The notes under the pieces were generated by a model that saw only the letters and a program-made list of their open reading frames with translations, did no database searches and was not told the DNA's origin. The translations under genes were made by a program, and so were the position numbers. 64,000 bases of DNA from Symbiodinium microadriaticum. Its lineage: Eukaryota; Sar; Dinophyceae; Suessiales; Symbiodiniaceae. Location of the stretch: positions 62,001 to 126,000 of the forward strand of contig LSRX01001334.1 in NCBI GenBank assembly GCA_001939145.1, in the 5' to 3' direction. Below are positions 58,340 to 64,000 of this stretch, piece by piece; within the stretch, counting starts at the first letter, position 1; every line of letters starts with the position of its first letter.

Positions 58340-58864
58340 CAGAAGTTGTGTTGGTGCAAATTTGCAGTTCGAGATCAGCTGCATTGACTTCAGCCTGGCT
58401 TGGAAGGCAACTGCTTTCTATGAGCAAGCGGGGTTGGCACTACTCACGTGTCAAGCTGAGTGTGTCTGGAAAGAGTGCTGCATGCGACTTTTCGCAGACT
58501 TCAGTGGGGCTTTCGAGCAAAATTGGGTTTCTCAGCAGGCTCTCGCGAAGTCTACCAGCTTTGCAGCTGCAAGATCTTGTGCGAGACCCTGTCCATGCGC
58601 GAATTTGAGAAAGCCTTGGCGGCTCACCTGAGGCTCTGCCTTTCGCAAGAGCCGGATTGCTCGACCACGTACAGCTCTCACGATGCTGCAATGTGGTGTG
58701 GAGTAGCTGGTGTGCATGTGCACAGAATGGGGTGGTGCACGACGAGTGAGGCTGTCCCGTTCGATCTCCTTACAGAGGAGACTCGACACTTCTTCAAGGC
58801 TCGCATCGATGCACCGGAGCTTAAGAAGCCTCGGATGTTAGGGCACGTACATTCTCAAACATAG
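58340..58864 (+). CDS. Unassigned open frames
   Basis: A 134-codon frame (58460-58864) ends VPFDLLTEETRHFFKARID and LKKPRMLGHVHSQT before TAG; two other frames overlap at 58348-58631. The first looks most coding-like but has no family match. Confidence 0.3.
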
Positions 58865-58957
58865 TTTGAAGCAGCAAGGCTACATGAAAGCTTCCTCCTG
58901 TTTAGCGTCTAGCGCTCTCTCATATCAGGAAATGGAGGCACCGACAAAACAAGGCAG

Positions 58958-61616
58958 ATGCATCCCAACACCCGCATGCCCAAGCTTGAACACAACTCTT
59001 ACATTGAATTTCAGGGACTGTTGGAGACAACACTTCCGTTGACCAAAACATGCGAGGGGCCTAAGTGCCAGGACGAACAGGCTCAAAAGCTCAACATGTA
59101 TCTCTTGAGTTTTCAGTGCGTCTCAGACGGCTGCACTGGCTGCCCCACCACCACCGCTGGCAGCTTTGACAGACACCCGCGCAAGATGGCACATCATGGC
59201 CGCACTGGACAAGCTCGTTGATTGAGGTCACTGCTGAAAGTGCTCGGCACTTGAGCATGCATTGAATCACACAGGCGCCGGTTATGTTGTGTCAACACGT
59301 GTACTCCGAGGCAGGCTTCATCCATTCAGGCCAGGATTCGCCTGGATGGTCTGTGCAGACCAGAGTCGACAATGTCTTCAGGAGCTGGCCGACGACGGGG
59401 CGCCAGGCAACGAAAGTTTCCGTTGGTATGGTGTGCAATGACTGGGAAAGAGGCCACGGTAGAGCTCTGTTCAAGTCGGAAGAACGGCCACATTGCGGCA
59501 TAGGTCATGGAACAAACGCAATTAATTCGAGGCGGCGGAGTCTAGGCCTTCTCCCAATCCGACGATGAAACCGGGAACATCCTCTTCAGCGAGTCTGTAC
59601 GTGCGCCGCACATGCAGAGTGATCCCCAAATAAGCTTAAAGGTTTGCATAGACGCAGATATCCCTGTTGCATTCTGGCTGCCAAGTTTACATGCTTTGCC
59701 CGTCTTCAACTGCATGTCCGCGTGTCGGTGGGGGGTGAGGGCTGCTTTCCAGACTGTGTTTGATTAATCATTAATCAGGTCAGCGTAGATCCCAAAACAG
59801 TGAAATCGGACCATACAGCAAATCCACCAAAAGAACCCGTTGCAAGCGCCTGTGCACGCACCACCACACGCACCTGGGTCCACGAGAGGGCCAGGAGACC
59901 GGGACCATCACGACGACCAGGACGACCTCTGACGAGACCAGCAGAGATTCAGGACCACGGCCAACATGCTTCCCCCCAACTGGCGGGATTCAGAGACGTG
60001 ACCTGGCTACTTCCCACCTTCTGCCGAAATAATCCCGGCACTGAACGAGAACCCCGCAGCGTGCACCACACTGTTTGGCAATGGTGCCACACTCAGCGTG
60101 GTTCTAAAGGCAATTATGGGTGGACTGTTTTAAGATGCCTTGGCTCAGTGGTGCAGGATCGCTTAAAACAACGCAGTGCTGCCTCCCAGCTGATTGGCAA
60201 AGATGGGCATAGTCTGGGATCAAAAGAAGCACGGGTATGTAGTGTGAAAGCTTCACACATTACCCACGCCTTGTCTCGAATTTCCCTTGCGGCACGGCAA
60301 TTGTTCGGGTAATTGGGAAAGTCGAAGAACGCAGCGCACGCGCAGGAAGTTCAGTACTGTGATGGTAATGGACTGATGCTGAAGACATGGAAAGTAGAAA
60401 CATGGCGCAAGCCTAGTGGCTTAGTACTTGCCCTAGACAATCATGCCGCTGGCACATGGGGGCCGGCATTAAGACATTAATATACAATCCGATCAGAGGA
60501 GACGCCGATGACCCGTCGGTAGCTGGGAGGCAGCCCCTAATTGGATCAGCTAGCGGGAGCCAAGCTCAGCTGCAACAACATGAGTCATGGAGTCATGTCG
60601 TCTTTCCAAGGCAACTTCTGCATCTTTGTCCAAGGTGCTTGTTGGACCTCCTCTTGGAGGACACGGGACAGACCAGGCTGGCAAGTAAAGTCATATCTCT
60701 GCAGCAGGGACTGCTTTGGCAGGAGTTGCAGTGTCTGGGTGCAGCGAACGAACTTGCAGCTGGAAGGAGTAACGTTTGTTTCCAATGGTTGCCCATGCCC
60801 ATTCGCAGTCCAACTCGCTTCAAAGCTCGCAAAATGCGGAGGCATGACGGCGCACGTTTTGCCAGACTGCTGCTTGCTTATCTAGCGCGTTTCTTTGCAC
60901 TGTGGCTTGCAAATGTCAGCATGTGCTGTGTGAGCCTCTCTCGTGGGAAAGTTACTTTTGAATGCTATGAGACAATCAGTAAATAGGATGTTCGAAGTTG
61001 CTGACGACCATTGAAAATTACATTCTGAAGGCATTGATTGTGCTTGCGAATGCTTCCGTGATTTCGCCGGGTGGCACCAAAGCTGCTAAAATTCCTCAAG
61101 GTTCACGATATTATAAGCAGCCCCGGGGCTGTCATTCTCCAGTTGCTAAAAAGTGTTGTTATCGCCTGATTTCGTTTGGCTGCCTGGTGGCATTGACCTC
61201 GGCGATGTCATGTTGTTATGCAGGCAGGCATCTTTACAGGAAAAAACAACTCCAACACACACGGTGGAACAGCGGGGAGCCGCTTTGCTTTTGGCTTGGC
61301 ATGTCGACTGCACGGTTCTTTCGTATCCTTTTCGTATAGCCTCCCGTGCAAAGCTTCCCGTTGCCAATGTGACCATCGTCCAGAAATATCTTCTTTGTTC
61401 GACTTCATTGCTGCCATCATGTCGATCGATCCTGCTCAGCCCCCCAAACGAGTTGTACCGTCGAGTTGCGTAATTTGGTCAGCGCGGCACCATGCTGTCA
61501 GTTGCTGTTGGGGTAGGGGATTGCTTGCCTTCGGGGCCGTCTTAACTGACAGAACCAGCCACCTTCGTCAAAATCCTCGAAGTGTCGATGACTATGCGGC
61601 GATCTTGATAGGTTGA
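58958..61616 (+). other. Several unassigned open frames
   Basis: Frames with some coding character: 58958-59221 (EQAQKLNMYLLSFQC), 59284-59568, 59800-60312 (170 codons, overlapped by a frame reading AEIIPALNENPAACTTLFG at about 60023), 60456-60986 (176 codons) and 61153-61473 (PGGIDLGDVMLLCRQASLQ). No motif, no verified splice joint, and overlapping alternatives in most places. At least one real gene is likely. Confidence 0.25.
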
Positions 61617-61719
61617 CACTTCTGCAGATACCGGAAGATGGACAACTTGTAATTGGGAACAAGCACCCGGGGGGCGATCACCACGGGTCCGGGTCTTGAC
61701 CTTGGAGTCCCACCCCGGA

Positions 61720-61832
61720 TTGGTGCTGCTGCTCTGGATGGGGCTGAGGCTGCTGCTGATGATGGTGATGGTGCTGGGGCTGGTGCTGGCGCTGGTGCTG
61801 GTGATGGTTCTGGTGCTGGTGATGGTGCGGGA
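61720..61832. repeat. GGTGCT/GATGGT hexamer microsatellite
   Basis: Repeated GGTGCT and GATGGT units; open on the + strand as Gly-Ala-Asp repeats and on the minus strand as His-Gln repeats. Either could be translated or neither. Confidence 0.8.
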
Positions 61833-62326
61833 GAAAGAAACTTCCGCCGCCGAAGAAGGGCTCAGGCATTGACTGCGCTTCAGGGGAAAGTGACCGTAAG
61901 CTCCCCATTCTCCAGGTTGAGGGTGTTGTGACCTTCATTCTGGGAAGTGGTCATGTACAACGAGTTTTTTCAGCTGGTCTTCAATTGCAACCGTCGACCT
62001 GCAGCGTGCAGCAACCATGAGGCTAGCAAGATATGCCGGCCTGTTGCCGGCAGGCACGACTCGGAACAGTCTTGTTTGCCAGACTGCGTGCATCCCGTCG
62101 TCAGTTTGGCAGGTAATGCAGAAGGCTCTTCCGCGAGGCAAGGCTGAGCGACGTTGAATCACATCGAAGGTTTCAAAAACATTCAGGTTTGTGGCCCCGG
62201 CTGTGCTAGATCCGATCCTAAGGCAGCAACCGACTGGTATGCGTTGCGCCACACAGTCGATCAACGACGTTACATGAGGTGCCTGGGAGTTGTCCTGAAA
62301 GACTCCGCCCGAAGTTTGTGGTGATC

Positions 62327-62935
62327 TCAGTGGGAGCGGTTGCATTGACGCTCATCTTGCGGTCGTCTCGCGAGGACCTTTTCCGACCTTGCGGCTGCTT
62401 TGGAGACACTTGCGACTTGGATGATGGCAAAAAAAATGCATCTCAATGCCGACCGAGAGCGCTCTTCCTTGCACTCAGTGCTTACAGGCAGAGGCTGGGA
62501 TTCGGCCGCGCAGTGTACTGGAGGTGCGATCCGCTGCGAGCATCCACAATAACTGCATGTCACACCTCGCCAGGCACTGATGTCTGCAGCAGAGGCATCC
62601 CGAGTGCTCATGGTTTGAATGTAGATGCATACGCTGTTTCGTGCAATTTCCATGAAGGCTTGCCAATTTCCTGCTGTACAAGATGATGCTGCAGCATCCG
62701 CGTACTTCTTGGGTTTTCCTTGCTTAGCTGCCTCTGTGGCAAGCAAAGTCGATATCCTTCCAGGTTGCTGCGCTGCTGCACGGTTGGAGAGCTTCAGGCG
62801 CTCCGCATGCTTGCGGCTGTGGCTGTGCAGAATGCTCCGGCTGTTTTTGCTTTTTTGGTGCAGTGCCGCCGTGCCGTCCAACACTCACCACGGCAGCAAG
62901 TACCGGTGTTCCAGTCACAACCTTTGCTCTGCTAG
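62327..62935. other. Region open on both strands, direction unresolved
   Basis: Minus strand: a 185-codon frame (62327-62884) reading STLLATEAAKQGKPKKYADA. Plus strand: 62720-62935 reads VGELQALRMLAAVAVQNAP and VFAFLVQCRRAVQHSPRQQ. The + strand peptide resembles helical-repeat proteins and agrees with the direction of all recognised genes, but neither is decisive. Confidence 0.25.
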
Positions 62936-63113
62936 CCTTTGGCCTGACGAACTCAATCGTTGAAATGCCCCCGGCCTCGGCACGGCAGAAAGAACGATTG
63001 CACACGAGTTAAAAGTCGCGTGAATAAGAAGAGGGGCGGAGTCAAGGAAGGCCGGGCAGGGCCGTAGCAGTAGCAACATTCGCCTGCAGATGCTCAGCCT
63101 GCCGATGTTTGGA

Positions 63114-63376
63114 CCTCGTGGTAGCGGCGGTGGCGGCAGCGGCGGCCGCGCTGGTGGTGGTGGCGGTGGCGNNNNNNNNNNNNNNNNNNNNNNNNNNNNN
63201 NNNNNNNNNNNNNNNNNNNNNNNNNNNNNNNNNNNNNNNNNNNNNNNNNNNNNNNNNNNNNNNNNNNNNNNNNNNNNNNNNNNNNNNNNNNNNNNNNNNN
63301 NNNNNNNNNNNNNNNNNNNNNNNNNNNNNNNNNNNNNNNNNNNNNNNNNNNNNNNNNNNNNNNNNNNNGGCGGTGA

Positions 63377-63408
<32 letters not shown>

Positions 63409-63422
63409 TGGTGGTGGTGGTG
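63114..63422. repeat. GGC/GGT microsatellite with an assembly gap
   Basis: Triplet runs of GGC/GGT at 63119-63171 and 63369-63422 flank a gap of N at 63172-63368. The Gly/Val/Ala-rich and Pro/His-rich frames crossing it come from the repeat. Confidence 0.9.
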
Positions 63423-63526
63423 CGAGGTTTAGGAATGCAGGGGCGGTGGGGTTTGAGGAAGATGTTGGGGTGGGGGTCGTGGTCATGCAACCCGCCCCCT
63501 CCCCGCTTGAAGCTACCACGAACTGA

Positions 63527-64000
63527 GAACTCTCAAGCAGGCCGTGGACAGCAGGCTGGGCCAAGTTTTCCGATGCCTCCGAATCAGGGATGGTGCGGAA
63601 TCAGAGGCTCGTGTGGCTGCTGGGTGGCGTGGTCGATCGAGCTTGGTGCTTTGCTGCTGTGCGCGTCCTGACTTCAAACGTGGATCCCGCCGTTCGAAAG
63701 GTGGTCTGTTTTGGGATGCCGGTGCGCTACTGCGATCTTGGCTGGTTGGCCGTGCAATTGGAGTCTGCTAGTCTGGAAGTTGCCAGTGCCCAGAGGTTGT
63801 CTTTTAAGGAGCCGTTGGCTTCCGTGCTGCAGTCATCTGCGCTATTCTGCGCTGAGCAGGGTTTACAGTTTAGACTTGCGCCTCACACAAACAGCTGGCT
63901 GGGCGGATGCCTTGTCGCGTGGCCGCACGGTGGCTGGAAGCGTCAACAGTTGGGCCAAAACCCTGGCGATGGGGCCAAAAAGTCTCTGCAGACGATTAGG
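63527..64000 (+). CDS. Open frame running off the right edge, unassigned
   Basis: After a TGA at 63524-63526 the frame stays open for 158 codons to the window end. The first ATG is 63590 (MVRNQRLVWLLGGVVDRAW). Later parts read YCDLGWLAVQLESASLEV and FRLAPHTNSWLGGCLVA. The composition is plausible for protein and no stop occurs. No family recognised; truncated by the window. Confidence 0.42.

Noticed and set aside
62915-63671. Gly/Val-rich and Pro-rich frames across the gap
   Set aside because: Products of the GGC/GGT repeat and the N gap.

Overview
The window looks like nuclear DNA of a dinoflagellate, most likely of the Symbiodiniaceae type. The main evidence is the splice sites. In every gene whose protein family I could recognise, coding blocks join in phase only across introns that begin GT, GC or GA and end AG, with the next exon almost always starting with G. 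That donor/acceptor pattern is established for Symbiodiniaceae. All confidently read genes lie on the + strand, which fits the one-way gene arrays of dinoflagellates. Exons are short (20-250 nt) and many introns are only 49-120 nt, so most long open frames here are not genes, and real exons are often too short to stand out as ORFs.

Layout: 0-5.7 kb holds unassigned coding segments, ending with a coiled-coil gene that stops at 5691. 7.1-11.3 kb is an MMS19-like HEAT-repeat gene (cytosolic Fe-S assembly). 11.3-13.4 kb is an AT-rich block with a decayed minus-strand transposon integrase. 14.74-16.50 kb is a large inverted repeat whose right arm carries a 450-nt insertion flanked by TTGTTT. 16.5-22.5 kb has scattered exon-like islands, some resembling octotricopeptide/FASTK-type helical repeats. 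23.875-31.354 kb is an almost completely reconstructable cyclic-nucleotide-dependent protein kinase. 32.1-33.3 kb is another helical-repeat gene. 33.4-36.2 kb is low-complexity DNA with an assembly gap. 37.3-38.5 kb is an unassigned gene. 38.5-42 kb is AT-rich, gene-poor DNA with a tRNA-like element.

43.0-43.77 kb is a CDKN3-like phosphatase. 44.1-45.2 kb is a PX-domain gene. 47.6-48.2 kb holds tandem repeats. 48.4-50.7 kb is a multi-exon gene of unknown family. 51.2-53.4 kb contains calponin-homology (CH) domain exons. 55.08-56.22 kb is an FSH1-type alpha/beta hydrolase and 56.6-58.1 kb a thioesterase-like hydrolase. 58.3-63 kb has unassigned open frames, and 63.1-64.0 kb has a GGT/GGC repeat with a gap, then an open frame running off the window.

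The genes do not form one pathway. They are housekeeping and signalling genes: second-messenger signalling (kinase), cell-cycle-type phosphatase, Fe-S assembly, membrane-lipid binding (PX), cytoskeleton (CH) and small hydrolases. The most notable signals are splice-site usage checked by reading-frame phase, direct repeats at intron edges that suggest introner-type intron insertion, two neighbouring alpha/beta hydrolases that have lost the usual serine nucleophile, and the kinase's cAMP-like nucleotide-binding cassettes. Nothing was searched against a database; family calls come from motif recognition.
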